NCBI GenBank assembly: GCA_018398585.1
Contig: JAGTTD010000011.1
Span: 5,021,001 to 5,085,000, forward strand
From: Simmondsia chinensis
Lineage: Eukaryota; Streptophyta; Magnoliopsida; Caryophyllales; Simmondsiaceae
DNA: 64,000 nt
Direction: 5' to 3'
Positions 12,047-24,583 of the stretch are shown one piece after another; the first letter of the stretch is position 1; every line of letters starts with the position of its first letter. A program made the translations under genes and the position numbers. The notes under the pieces are model-generated. The model saw nothing but the letters and a program-made list of their open reading frames with translations, had not been told where the DNA came from and did not search any database.

Positions 12047-12303
12047 ATAAACAATCATTTCATATAGTTCAAATTATATATGAATTTTTAAAATATAGTT
12101 TATAAACTATATGAAATAATTTTTTAGTTTTTGAGTAACATATTTCTAATAAAATAGTTCAAATAATAATGTACAAATGTGTAAACTCGTGATTTTTTTA
12201 TTGGAAACATCAATATCTCTTCATTTAAATGTATCCCTCATATAGTTTATAAACTATATTTTAAAAATTCATATATAATTTGAACTATATGAAATGATTG
12301 TTT

Positions 12304-12415
12304 ACGCAGGGTCTGGGGGACGGACGTACACAGCCTCCCCCCTTCAGGGTGTTAACTTGAAAACAGGCTGTTTCCCAGTGCCCCAACCTGAGGCTGAGGA
12401 CTTCCCAGACCCGTA
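12304..12415 (-). repeat. RTE-tail-like sequence inside foldback right arm
   Basis: Reverse complement of 11937-12046. It includes the aaacaggctgtttcccagtg segment that also occurs in the 40.4-kb RTE insertion. Confidence 0.6.
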
Positions 12416-12691
12416 ATTAAAAATAAAAATATATGTATTTAATGATTCAAATTATAAAATTAAAAATAAAAATAATTTAAATGAAAAAAAATGTTATTAA
12501 TTTTTTTTTTTAATTTTAAAGATGTGAAACTTAAAAAAAAAAATTGTTCACTGTTGCACGTCATACGGGAAGGCGTGCACCCAGTGTGCTATAGTAAAAT
12601 GTGATAGTTTGCTAAATATTTTTAAAATTATGATATTTTGCTAATTTTTTTTTTAAATTGTGATAATATGCAAAAAAAAGTCCGAATCATG

Positions 12692-13000
12692 ATCGAAGTC
12701 CAATAAAACTGCATGTAAATATCATTATATTGATCTTGGGGGGATGAGCCTAATGCCAATCTATCCATCACCCTAGTACTTTCATGGAAACACACGACAC
12801 TCCACAAACTGAAATATCCTAAATAGTAGCTAATTGGAGTAATTCTATTTTTATAGTTTTCCTTGAGATCTTGAGACTCAAGTAGGGCAAATTTCGAAAC
12901 AACTTTTAGAGAGATCTCAAGGCTCTTTGCCTAGTAATACGGTGACAAACCCTAGAGAGCATGTAAGAACTATAACGTTGAGAAATAGAAAATCTTGAAA
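12692..13000. other. Short non-coding interval
   Basis: No gene, repeat or signal is recognised. It ends in an A-run at 12998-13017, beyond which gypsy-like coding remnants start. Confidence 0.5.
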
Positions 13001-13019
13001 AAAAAAAAAAAAAAAAATC

Positions 13020-14304
13020 GAGGAGGAGGCACTTTAATTCAAGAGGAAGCTGGTTCACCGATTGAAGAAACCGAACCAAGGGAGGACCTTCCAAACAGTC
13101 CCAAAGCTCAAGGAAAACCCAAAGGGGCTGCACCTCGGCCTTATAAGCCAAAAGTGATGTTTTTCTCAAAGATTGGAAAAATAGAAAGTGGAAATTAGTC
13201 TTCAAAATTCTTGGAAAATTCTAGGAAGTTACATATTAACAGTCCTTTTGCAGATATATTAGAGCAAGTGCCAATATATGTCAAATTAATGAAGTAGATT
13301 TTGTCCAACAAGAGGAAACTTGGAGAGTAGAGAATGTAATGCTTAGTGAAGAGTATAATTAAATTACTACAAAATAAGCCACTTCCGAAATAAAAGATCT
13401 AAGAGTTCCACTATACCTTGCATAATTGGAAATTTTAATTTTGATAGGGCTTATGATTTACGTGTGAGTATAAATCTAATGGCTTTCTTTGTTTTCAAAA
13501 AACTAGGTTTAGGAAAAGTGAAGCCTACCACCATTTTTCTCCAATTTGTAGATAGATCAATTAAATATCCAAAGAGATAATGGGAAGATGTTTTGTTAAA
13601 GATGGATAAATTCATATTTCTGGCCAAGTTTTTAGTGCTTCATGGAAGAGGATCATGAGATGTCTCTTATAGTAGGCTGACATTTACTTGCAATGGGAAG
13701 GGCTTTGATCAATGTGCAACAAGAGAGCCAATTTTAAGGCTTCAAGATGAACATATGATATTTAATATTTTTGAGGCCATAAAATTTCCATTTGAGGTGG
13801 GCACTTGTTTTCAAATTGATGTTCAAGATAAGTTGGTAGCCAAGACCTTCAAGCACGAAACTCTTATGCTGCCACTTGATGCTTCTTTCACCAAGTTGGA
13901 AAATTTAGGAGACAAGAATGATTTAGTAAGAAAATGTGCTCGAATTCTCAATGGAATAACTAAGAGAAAAGTTAAATTATGGGTTGTTTGGAACTTATAT
14001 AAATTCATTATCAGAACTCGGGCACATTGAAGGATACTGGGCATAGATTGAATCCTTATGTGGATGAGGGTACCTCTATTCTCCTCATGAATCCTGGATG
14101 ATAATCACCAAAAATCTGGCCAATGAATATAACTTAAATTGCTTTTTCGGAGGCAACCCAAGTTTTGTAAATTTTAGCTTTTTACGTTTATTTTTTTCCT
14201 TCACATTTATGTTTTTTCTTATGTCTATGTCTTTGGACAAGGTTCGAACAAGTGTAAGGATTGATGTGCGTATTTCAAAGTTCAATCATCGGGTCTCAAC
14301 CTTT
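13020..14304 (+). pseudogene. Ty3/gypsy (Athila/Tat-like) gag-protease remnant
   Basis: The plus-strand frames read as the region joining gag and protease of Athila/Tat-type gypsy elements. Visible pieces are KLHINSPFADILEQ (13225-), a decayed LPPKLKDPGSF-like stretch (about 13380), DLRVSINLMAFFVFKKLGLG (about 13460-13520, where the family active site is D-L-G-A), then DRSIKYPK (about 13555) and DEHMIFNIFEA (about 13745). Stops and shifts are frequent. Reverse transcriptase and integrase are absent. The sequence passes almost directly into ggaggcaacccaag (14150), a motif I associate with the non-coding 3' part of this clade, so an internal deletion is likely. The copia element at 14305 is inserted here. 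Confidence 0.72.
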
Positions 14305-14468
14305 TGTTGGAAAAATGATACAAGCAATTGTTAAATAATGATACAAGCTAATTAATGCAAAACCCATGTCCCAAATCGAAAAAAGAGGGAAGAATTGTGG
14401 ACTTTAAATATAGCCATATTATTCAAGACTTTGAATTAAGTTAAGGGTAAAAGAATGATGGGGACCAC

Positions 14469-14777
14469 TGTTACAGTCCAAGTATAATCTTGGCTATAAC
14501 CTAGGTGCGATAGAAGTTAGATGAGAAGAGAAGTGAAAGGAGATGAGAAGATAGAAGAATCTCAAAGAGATGTGTAATTTCATTGAATGAAATGAATCTT
14601 ACAAGTACATCCCTATTTGCACTCTTTACAAGAAATAAGCTCAAACAATGAATCTCGACAATTACTAACATAACAACCGATCAAATCAGCCGCCAAAATG
14701 GACCAAACTAACCGCTACAACTAACACAACTAACTTTCTCGCTAAAACATTTGAATCATCGCCTTCGGGCTATGACA
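14469..14777 (-). repeat. 3' LTR of nested gypsy element
   Basis: It matches 19468-19703 through gaaatgaatcttac, aagctcaaacaatgaat and gccttcgggctatgaca. It contains an extra purine-rich block (about 14490-14560). Confidence 0.85.
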
Positions 14778-14879
14778 TTGCTCTCCCCTTGAACTCATTC
14801 TTGTCTCAAGAATGAAAGTAAGGGAATTGAGACTTCAAGAACCACCAATTCTCCTAAGATCCATTCTCATTTCCCAAAT

Positions 14880-17800
14880 TAGCCCACAAAATCAGAACTT
14901 GTTCCACATCCACGCCTTGCTGCTGCACAACCCTTCTTCCCAGGACAGCTACTGGTTCCTGCAGGACTAGACCCTGAGCTAAAGCTAACAATGGCTCTTA
15001 TGCACAAACTGCCCCTTTAGCCACATGTTTCTTGGGCAGAGAAATATGGAACACAAGATGCACTAGACTATTCGGAGGAAGCTCAAGCTTATAAGCCACT
15101 CTACCAATCTTTTCCAAGACCTTGTAAGGTCCAAACTACCTAGCACACAACTTAACATTCTTATGCATTGCAACTGAATTTTGCCTGTAGGGCTGCAACT
15201 TCAAGTACACCAGATCTCCAACGGGAAAACTTCTGTCATCTCTCCCCTTGTCAGCATAATACTTCATTCGAGCTTGTGCAACCTAAAGATTATCTTTAAG
15301 CTACTGAACTAGTTGTTTTCTCTGAAGCAGAAGTTCATTGACATAATCCACATGTGAAGTTAGTCCTTGACACACCATAGGCGATGGAGGATCATACCCA
15401 TATAGGGCTTTAAATGGACAAGTACCCAAGGAAGCATGAGAGTGAGTATTGTACCAATACTATGCAAGTGTCAACCACCTACGCCAACCTTTAGAATGCA
15501 AAAAAGTCATTCCCCGTAGATACTGTTCTATACACTGATTTAACCTTTCAGTTTGCCCATCAGATTGGGGATGACAAGAGGAGCTCAAGGACAAGTTGGG
15601 TCCCAGTAATGAGAACAATTCACTCTAGAAGTTACTAGTAAACAACCTATCCCGATCAGAAACAATCGACTGAGAAAGTCCATGCAACTTATAAACATGA
15701 TCCAAGAAGAGCCTTGTTAACTTCTCTGCTGAAATGGGATGGGAAAGAGCAATGAAATGCCCAAACTTGGAGAATCAACCCACAATCACCCAAATGATTT
15801 CTTAACCCTCGGATTTTGGCTATCCTTCAATGAAATCCATGCTGATATGGGTCTAAGCCCCTTCTGGCACAGCTAAAGGCTATAACAATCCCTTGTAAGG
15901 CGTGTGTTCTACCTTGATCTATTGGTAAACATCACACTGCAGGACATACTTTTGCACTTCTCTCTTCATACCAGGCCAACAAAAGTATATTGTTTGACCT
16001 TAGAGTAAGTACCATCCCTACCTAAATGTCCTCCCCAAGAAGAATCATGAGAAGCTCTAAGATCTGCCTTCTAAGACCCGTGCTAGTGCCAATGTAATTC
16101 TTTCCTTTAACTCGCACAATGCCTTGCTTAGCAGACACCTTTTCATCCTTCTTTGCATTCTCAGGCTGAATATAACTAGGAACAACATACTTCTGAGCAT
16201 ACTCATCATTCTCATAGGACTTAACAACTTCATTCGTCCACAAGGGAACCACTAAGGTCACTGCAGCACATGTAGCTTCCCTCATATCCTCCTCTTGCCT
16301 CTTGGATAAAGCATCTGCCACTGGATTTTCTGCCACTTTTCTATATTCAATAGATTAATCCAATCCAAGAATCTTCATTAGCCCTTTCCTCTGTACTCTG
16401 GTAGAGATTCTTTGCTCAAGCAGATACATGAGGCTTTGATGATCAGTTTTAATCACAAAATGGCGCCCTTCCAAGTAATGCCTCCACCTTTGCACTGCTA
16501 GAAGAATTGCCATGTATTCCTTTTCATAAATTGATAGCCTCTGGTTCTTGGGACCCAAAGCTTGGCTAAGATAGGCCAACGGCCTTCCATTTTGTGAAAG
16601 AATTGCTCCAATTCCACTGCTGCTTGCATCAGTTTCCAATACAAAAGGGAGATCAAAACTAGGCATCATTAAGACTGGGGATGAAACCATGGACTTCTTG
16701 AGCCGATTGAAAGCTTCCTTCGCTGAATCATTCCAATGAAAGGAGTCCTTCTTTAGCAAATTTGTCAAGGGTTGAGCTATCAATCCATATCCGGCAATGA
16801 ACCTTCGATAATAACAAGTTAAATCCAAGAATCCTCTCAATTGTTTAACTGATTTAGGCTCAGGCCAATCTTCCATGGCCTTAATCTTGTTTGGATCTAT
16901 TGCAACTCCCCTACCAGTAACAATGTGACCCAAATACTCCACTTGATTCTTAGCAAAAGTACACTTTGTTAACTTAGCAAACAGTTTGTGCAGCCTCATG
17001 ACTTGAAATACCTTCTCCAAATGAGTCAAATGCTTCTGTAGTGTGTGGCTATAAACCAAGATATCATCAGAGAATACTAGAAAAACTTCCTCAAGTAAGG
17101 CTTGAATACCGTGTTCATCAAAGCTTGGAATGTAGAAGGAGCATTAGATAGTCCAAAGGGCATCACAACAAACTCATAGTGGCCATGGTGAGTTGTAAAA
17201 GCTGTCTTAGGGATGTCCTACTCTTGTACTTGAATTCGATAGTACCCTTGCCTCAAGTCCAACTTGGAGTAGTACCAGGAATCATGAAGTTCATCTAACA
17301 GATCATTAATGATAGGTATGGGGAACTTGTCTTTAACGGTCATTGCATTGAGTTGCCAGTAATCAATGCACATTCTTGAGGATCCATCCTTCTTCTTCAC
17401 CAAGATCACAGGACAGGCAAATGGACTATGACTGTGTCTTATGAACTTGGTTTGAAGTATCTCCTCCACCTACTTCTCTATCTCATTCTTCTAAGAGTGT
17501 GGATACTCGTAGAGCGGCAAGTTTACCGGATTGGATCCTTCTTTCAAAGGAATAACATGATCAAAACTCCTTCTAGGGGGTAACACTACAGGATTCTCAA
17601 ATATGTCCCTGTACTCTTGCAACAGAGAGTCCAAAACAGAATCAAAATCATCATGTGGCACCTCTGCAGCAGATGTGATGGAGTAAAGCTGTCCCACCCA
17701 CTGATAAGCCCCTTTCTTAAGAAACTTTTGTATGCCTTTACCTTCCATCAACTGAAGTTGTCCTTGCTCCATAATACCCTTCGATTGGATCTGTTCTCCA

Positions 17801-17940
17801 TTTCTTTCAAAAGACACAGCTAGCTGAGCAAAATCAAAGAGAATTGGGCTAAAAGTTCTCATCCAATCAACCCCCAATACCATGTCACAGCCGCCTATTC
17901 TTAACGCTCTAAAGTCATATTCAAACTTATGCCCTTGCAT
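14880..17940 (-). pseudogene. gypsy pol: RT, RNase H, integrase, chromodomain-like tail (broken)
   Basis: It encodes the copying and integrating enzymes of the nested gypsy element. On the minus strand: protease-RT linker (17940-17491, with GCDMVLGVDWMRTFSPI); RT start (17469-17218, with [15 protein letters not shown] and [11 protein letters not shown]); catalytic FSDD at 17063-17074; then a long open stretch (17059-16355) covering RT thumb and RNase H (LETDASSSGIGAIL, IKTDHQSLMYLLEQ). 16336-16022 carries VADALSKRQEED and leads into the integrase, which continues with stops to about 15250. The tail near 15060-14880 reads [10 protein letters not shown], then a chromodomain-like block ending WENWWFLKSQFP. 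Few lesions compared with other copies here, but still several in-frame stops. Confidence 0.87.
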
Positions 17941-17943
17941 CTT

Positions 17944-19326
17944 CTAGGGGAACCCCTTACACTTTGTATGAGTCAAGATGGAATTGCCATCAGCTATGAT
18001 GACAGACAAAGGATTGGTCTCAATCAGCTCCTGTCCCACAACTCTAACCACTTGAGGATCCACGAAACTTTGTGTACTACCACTATCATTGAGTATCAAC
18101 AATTCCTTTTGTCGCACTCTTCCTCTGATCCTGATGGTATTGTGGGCACCATTGCCAGTTAAAGCCTTCATTGAAATCTTTACACCATTTTCCTCTTCAG
18201 ACTCTCCTTCCTGTCCCTCCATAGCCTCAATATCAGCACTTGTTTCCTCATCCTTAGCAGCCTCAATACCAGAAGCTACCATAAGGAACTTGGGATCACA
18301 CTTGTGCCTAAAGAAATATCTTTGATTGCACTTGTATCAGAGCTTCAAAGGCTTCCTCTCTTCGTTACTACTCCCTCTATTAGAATTTTGAAAAGGCCTT
18401 GATGAGGAATTGATAGTCCCAACAGCCCTTCCCTTGGAAGTATCAACAGAATTCATCACAGTACTCTCCACCCTCCTAGCCTTGGAATAAGCTTAAGACA
18501 GTGTTTTTGGTTCAAAAGCCTTTACCATATGCTTGATTTTAGGCTTGAGTCCACTCATAAAACTAGAGACATAATACGCCTTAGGAGCATTTGGATACAC
18601 ACTGAGCATTCTAGCTCTCAGTCCTTCAAAGTGCATCATATACTCCTTCACTGATGAAACTTGAGTTACTTTGTTGAAATTATCGACCACGTCACTCACA
18701 TCTTCATCACCATAACGATCACACAATTCATTTGCAAATTTAGTCCATGATATTGCATGCTTACTCCTCATCAAACTGTAATACCAAACCTCCAACTTAC
18801 CACGCAAGTAAACTGCAGCTAGTTCAACCTTCTCATGCTCTTCAATATTATAAAAACGAAAGTACCTTTCACATTTTCTCACCCAAGATTGAGGTAGTGT
18901 ACCATCAAAAGGCTCCAAATCTACCTGAGGCTGTCTGAAATTACTGCTCCTTGAGTTAGCAGTGCCTTCACTACTATCAGCAAGTGCCGGCCTTGGATCT
19001 GGAGGCCTAACTTGCTGGCCAGCTGGATGGAGTATGCCTGTACCAGGAGGCTGTTGCGTTCTCTCAATGTTCTACTAGAAATTAGACATCTGTTGTGATA
19101 ATTGTTGAGAAAATTATTGAGACTGATTCTCAAACCGTTGCTCCATGTCTTGACGCATAGTATTCATCAAGTTCTGCATCATAGCCATCATCTGAATGAA
19201 GCGATCATTTTGATTGACTCCGCCATTAGCACCAGTAACTGTTGCAGCGTATGTAGGAGGATTTCCAACTAAATTAGCAGCTGCATTTTGAGCAACATTG
19301 GCATGAGTTGTAGGTCCACCAGCCAT
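17944..19326 (-). pseudogene. gypsy gag and protease (broken)
   Basis: The N-terminus is 19326-19114 (MAGGPTTHANVAQN). A stop and shifts follow. The capsid part (18918-18493) shows FDGTLPQSWVRKCERYF and ELCDRYGDEDVSDVVDNFNK, the retrotransposon gag signature of this lineage. The zinc knuckle near 18345-18300 reads YKCNQRYFFRHKC, with a stop codon at its first cysteine position. The protease (18282-17944) keeps the DSG active site (18079-18087) in LNDSGSTQSFVDP. Closely related gag proteins occur at 54620-56720 and 60446-61678 in this window. Confidence 0.86.
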
Positions 19327-19467
19327 ATGATAAGATCTCCTGTGTCTAGCCAGATTTCAGCTTCAAACTTGGAATTCAGCACTATCAAGACTAAAACTCT
19401 TACAATTGGATCGAATTAAACTCAATTTGAATTCAATCAATCAAGAACACAAGGCTCTGATACCAAA

Positions 19468-19703
19468 TGTTATAGTCCAAGAAATCTCAAAGAGATGTGT
19501 AATTTCATTGAATGAAATGAATCTTACAAATATATCCTTATTTATACTCTTTACAAGACATAAGCTCAAACAATGAATTTAGACAATCACTAACATAACA
19601 ACCGACTCAAATCAACAGCCAAAATGGACCAAACTAACCGCTACAACCAACACAACTGACTTTCCCTCTAAAACATTTGAATCATCACCTTCGGGCTATG
19701 ACA
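19468..19703 (-). repeat. 5' LTR of nested gypsy element
   Basis: It is paired with 14469-14777 and carries the same ends. It is preceded on the plus strand by the perfect primer-binding-site complement. Confidence 0.85.
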
Positions 19704-20143
19704 TTACACATGTGCGCGCCGCCCACTTGCTGTGCCGTGCTCGGGCGATATGATTTTGGGAGGCCCTTACGGATATAAATATTCTTGCTCAGCAGTATTC
19801 ATTATTATCGACAACAAAAAAAAAAATCAATCTCTTCAGTCTCTGCCCATCTTTCTCCCTCATTCCATTGGGCAAAGTTCATAGGCTCTCCTACCTAGTA
19901 ATTAACGAGTGCACGTTAAGAGCTGAAATCCCATTAATCCTTGAGGAAGGCCGCTGATTGTACTATATGCACTGGATCAGCGATAAAATCGTCTTTTAAG
20001 ATAGTGGCCTTTTCCATGGCGCGGTACCTTAAATTCTTCAAGAATTTCAGTTTCTGTTTCGGCTTCATCTAATTTGTTTACTATGTTTAGATATTTATCG
20101 CATTTTTCTTACAAGCTAAAAGACAATTTATATACATTTAAAC

Positions 20144-20945
20144 ATGGCAACCAAATTACCTCTTCCTAATATGTCTAAAGTCGAACCTAGCGGAAAGAAT
20201 TATAAAAGGTGGTCACAGAAAATGCTATTCTATCAAGAGCAAGTCAACATTGATTATGTACTTTATGGGAAAAACACACTTGAGGTTGAAAATGAAAAAA
20301 CAACATATGAGGAAAAATTCACCTCAGATAACTGAACATGTAGGGATAATTTGGTACATTATATGATTGACAGGTGTTTTGATCTCTATGTAAAATGGAC
20401 TCATCAAAAGAAATTTGGGACTCCCTTTGGAAAAAATATGGGTTGATGATGCAAGGACTAGGAAATACGTGGTTAGTAAATGGTTAGACTTCAAATTTAT
20501 GGATGATAAACCGAAAATTGGCCAAGTCCATGAATATGAAAACATAACAACCACTCTTTTGTCGGAAAGCCTTAAAATCTGCGAACTCACACAAGCCTAT
20601 GTTTTGATTGAAAAACTACCACCTTCCTAGAAGGAGTATAGAAATCAGTTTATGTATAAGAAAAAAGATGTGACCTTAAAGGAGTTAATGGAACACTTGA
20701 AAGTGGAGGAAGATAATAGGCTCAAGGATAAGGGACACTCATACTTCAACCTCTCTAAGGCTAACATTGTCAAAGTTAGGCCTGGTGCATTTGATAGGTT
20801 CAAGAATAAGGGGAAAAAGGATCATTTAAATCTTAAAACCTGGGGAAAGATACACAAGACACAACAGCAAATTTTAAGGAGAATGCTACCATTGCGAAAA
20901 ACATGGACATAAGGCGAAAGAATGCAAAAGCTATAAAAACCAACC
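20144..20945 (+). pseudogene. copia gag with intact zinc knuckle
   Basis: This is the capsid protein of the 14305-25269 copia element. It opens MATKLPLPNMSKVEPSGKNY with the KRWSQKMLFY motif of UBN2-type gag and runs to 20335. It resumes after shifts at 20415-20630 (IWVDDARTRKYVVSKWLDF) and 20652-20912. The nucleocapsid knuckle CYHCEKHGHKAKEC is complete at 20884-20925 (C-X2-C-X4-H-X4-C), although it lies in a different frame from the preceding block. Confidence 0.82.
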
Positions 20946-20999
20946 TAAGGACTCAAAGAACAAAGCCCATCTTACAGAGACGGAGAACATTGTAGCTGT

Positions 21000-23983
21000 T
21001 GTTTTAGAGATGAACCTAGTGACCAATACGGCTGAATGGATAGTGGACACTGGGACTACCTGGCACATTTGCACAAATTGAAGCATGTTTCAAGAATACT
21101 AGAAAGTGACCAATGGAGAGTTAGTCTACATGCGCAATTCTGCGGTAGCATCTATCCTCGAAAAAGGGAATATTTCTTTAAAACTTACTTCTGAAAAATT
21201 TCTTACTCTAACAAATGTTTTGCATGTATTTGAGATGTGTAGGAACTTAATTTCTGGTAGTACTTTGATCAAGGGAGGCTTAAAGCTAGCCTTTGACTCT
21301 GATCATCTTGTCCGAACTAGAAATGGGAAATTTATGGGCAAGGGATATTGTAATGAGCGTATGTTTATCCTTGACGCTGTTTGCATGAATGACAATGCTA
21401 GTACCTCTTCTGCTTAGCTTGTTGAATCTTTTGAACTATGGTATGCTTGCTTAGGACACGTAAATGTTGAGTCTATTAAACAACTTAACAAAATGAACAT
21501 GATTCATAACTTTACTAATACCAACTTTAGTGACTGTGAAATATATGTAGAAGCTAAACATGCTAAAAACCGTTTAAGACAATTGAGAAACAATCTGAAA
21601 TCCTTGAGTTAGTACACATTGACTTAGGAGAATTTAAAAGCCAAATGAGTAAAGGTCATAAAAGATACTACATGACTTTTATAGATAATTACTCTAGATA
21701 CTCGATGGTATACCTCTTAAGTACTAAAGATGAAGCAGAAGAAATGTTTTAAAAATACAAAGCTGAAGTTGAAAATCAACTAGGAAGAAATAAAGAGGCT
21801 TAGGTCGGATAGTGGAGAAAATCTGACCCAGCTTCTCTAGAAAAATTTTGCGAGGAAAATGGGATAATACTTGAACCATCCCCTCCTTACTGTCTACAAT
21901 CTAATGGTCTCGCAGAAAAGAAAAATAGAACTTTAAAGAACATGATGACTGCTATGCTTATTAATTTTGGAATACCTGATAACATGTGGGGGAGGCGATA
22001 TTATCTGCTTGTCATGTGCTCAATAAAGTTCCTCATAAAAGGTTAGATAAAACTCCATACGAAATCTGGAAAGGCCATGCGCCTAATCTAAAATACATGA
22101 AAGTGTGGGGATCTCTAGCCAAGGTTGGATTACCTGACTTCAAATGAAGTAAAATTTGACCTAAGACTGTTAATTCTACTTTTATTGGATATACTTATCA
22201 CAGTGCTACTTATCGATTTCTAATTGAAGGATTTAACAATTCATATGCATGCGGTGGTATCAATGAATCTAGAAATGCTAAATTCTTTGAACATACAATT
22301 CCCTTGAAACCTAATGATACACAACTTATTAACATGCCTTCTCACGCGGTAACTGATAACATTTCTCATAGTAATAATATAGACACTCCAAAAATTCAAA
22401 GAAGTAAAAGAGCTAGGAAAGAAACCAACTTCAGACTCAATTTTGTTGCTACTTTTCTAACAAAAGATAATTTCATAAACGAGGTTGTGTGATCAGTTAC
22501 CTTTTGGGAAGAGGCTATTAATAGCGAACTAAAATCAATCCTAAGCAATCACACATGAGAATCGGTAGACCTTTCTAGAGGATGTGAACCAATAGGTTTC
22601 AAGTGGGTATTTAAAAGGAAAATGAAAGAAAATGGAATAATAGATAAGTTTAAGGCAAGATTAGTGGCTATGGGTCACACCTAAAAAAAGGGAGTTGACT
22701 ATTTTGATACTTATCCGCCTGTCATTAAATTAGCCACAATTAGAACTTTGCTTGCCTTGCATCTATTCATGATTTAGTAGTGCATCAAATGGATGTTAAA
22801 ACAGCATTCCCTAATGGTGACCTACACAAAGAGATTTACATGGAACAACTCATGGGTTTTGTTGTCCGTAGTAATGAAAAGAAAGTTTGTAAGCTTATAA
22901 AATCTCTATACGGTCTCAAACAGGCACCAAAATAGTGGCATGGAAAATTTAATAACACGTTAATTACTAATAACCTCCGTGTAAATGATGGTGACTCTTG
23001 TGCATATTCTAAGTCTGATTCAAATGGATGTATATATGTTAATGATATGTTAATATTTGGCACAAACTTGAACGTTATCAATGAAACTAAAAAATTTCTA
23101 AGCCTTAAATTTGATATGAAAGATCTGGGTGAGGCAAAGGTGATTTTAGAGGTTAAGATTGTGAAAACTCCTAAAGGCATAAGCCTGAACCAGTCTCACT
23201 ACTTTGAGAAGATACTTAGAAAGTTTGACATGTACAATGTTGAACCTATAAAAACACCTTATGATCCCAGTATACGTTTAACCAAACATAAAAGTGTTGC
23301 TATGTGCCAATATGAGTATGCCAAAATAATAGGTAGTGCGATGTTTCTAATGAACTACACTAGACCTAATATTGCGTAGGCTGTAAGTAGACTTATTCGA
23401 TATCCGCATAATCCTAATCAAGAGCATTGGAATGCTTTAAAAAGATTGCTTAAATATTTCAAAGGAACTATGGATTGGGAACTTCACTTCAGAAAGTTTC
23501 ATGTTGTTAGAAGGATATTGTGACACCAATTGGGTGTTTGATAATGACGAAATTAATTCCACTAGTGGATATATATTCACACTAGCTGGAGGTGCTATAT
23601 CCTGGAAATCCTCTAAGCAATCTTGTATTGCCATCTACTATGGAATGTGAGTTCATTGCTCTTGAGTTGGCATGTCATGAAGCCGAATAGCTGAGAAGCT
23701 TACTGGAAGACATGCCATTGTGGGGCTACAAGCTCTGTCAATATCACTGCATTGTGACAGTTAAGCTGCAATCGTTGTGGCAAATAACAACGTGTACAAT
23801 GGCCAAAGGAGACACATTCATCTCATGCACAAAATCATGAAGGATCTTCTAGAAAGTGGAGTGATATCGCTGGATTATGTAAAGTCTGAAAAGAATCTTG
23901 CGGATCTGTTGACAAAAGGCCTTTGTTATAAAATAATTGTTGAAACATCGAGGGGGATGGGACTGAAGCCTATGTATGAATAA
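21000..23983 (+). pseudogene. copia pol: protease, integrase, RT, RNase H (broken)
   Basis: The protease site DTG is intact at 21046-21054 (WIVDTGTTWHIC). The next block (21106-21417) covers the protease end and linker. Integrase remnants span 21590-22200 (MTFIDNYSRYS, then the QSNGLAEKKNR region near 21900). The RT begins near 22590 (GFKWVFKRKMKENG) and continues in 23047-23379. The catalytic motif reads YVND at 23035-23046 instead of YVDD. RNase H occupies about 23500-23983, ending with RRHIHLMHK and KNLADLLTKGL. Many stops make it non-functional. Confidence 0.84.
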
Positions 23984-24583
23984 AATATGATATATCCAAC
24001 CTGTTTTTAATAGAATCAATGTGAAAAGTCATAGTTTAATTCAAGGAATGCACTGTATTTTACTGTTTTCCCTCCCTATGATGTTGACAATACTGAGATG
24101 GGTCCATAGGCATATGTTTGGTGGTTTAAGTAAAGCTTGCACTTGATGGACACTGGCGATATGTTACCAAGGGGAAGGTTGAACTTTAGCTCTTAATGGA
24201 CCTATAGCCATATGTTTGGTGGTGTGTAGTAACACACACTTGATGGGATCCACTTATGTAGGTGCAGGAGTGTGGCCGCTCACCGTGAAGGTTTAAGACT
24301 GGCCTTCTAGAGCACCTATGAATATCCAGGACGAGAGCATGGTTGATAAAACGCTCCAAACCGCAGGAGTTGCCGAGATCTAGAGTTTGGTATGTGTCCA
24401 AGTTGCAGGCCATACAACTCCTTGTGAGGTTCAAGACGAAAGTCACCTCACAAGCTATTGGTCCTAGACTTGAATTACACTAGGTGACAATTCAAGTCAC
24501 AAGAGATCGGCACTAAAAGATTGAACTCCCTTTGCTCAACCTTTCTTCTTTCCTTTTCCATGCTTGTATCCTTTGTAGGGGAT
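23984..24583 (+). other. 3' internal non-coding region of copia element
   Basis: It lies between the RNase H stop and the 3' LTR. A short repeated phrase (ccata-gcatatgtttggtggt) occurs at about 24104-24125 and 24205-24226. Tttgtagggga directly before 24584 is the likely polypurine tract. Confidence 0.55.

Larger units (their letters stand above)
11666..12682. mobile_element. Mutator-like long foldback element 1
   Basis: Nearly the whole 1017 bp is one inverted repeat. The left arm (11666-about 12110) and right arm (about 12238-12682) are near complements around a loop of roughly 130 bp. The ends read gacttattttgcat and atgcaaaaaaaagtc. A perfect 9-bp target duplication, cgaatcatg, flanks it (11657-11665 and 12683-12691), as expected for Mutator-like elements. 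Each arm has an A-rich head, then ttttactgtagcac, then a palindrome around cttcccgtacgg. There is no transposase, so the element is non-autonomous. Each arm also holds an RTE-like tail sequence. Confidence 0.85.
14469..19703 (-). mobile_element. Ty3/gypsy chromovirus-like element (minus strand, nested)
   Basis: LTRs at 14469-14777 and 19468-19703 begin tgtta and end tgaca. Just inside the right LTR, gctctgatacca (19454-19465) is a perfect reverse-complement initiator-Met primer site. The minus strand holds gag, protease, RT, RNase H, integrase and a C-terminal chromodomain-like tail, in gypsy order. It sits inside the 5' LTR of the surrounding copia element. The left LTR has about 70 bp that the right LTR lacks. 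The flanking bases (accac and ttaca) do not form a clean target duplication, so one side may have mutated. Confidence 0.88.

Noticed and set aside
12995..13198. A Lys-rich 67-codon ORF starting in an A-run
   Set aside because: Its start comes from the homopolymer. The rest fits the linker of the gypsy remnant that follows.
14464..19708. A 5-bp target duplication for the nested gypsy element (accac and ttaca)
   Set aside because: The two sides do not match well enough to claim a duplication, although the LTR ends and the primer site are clear.
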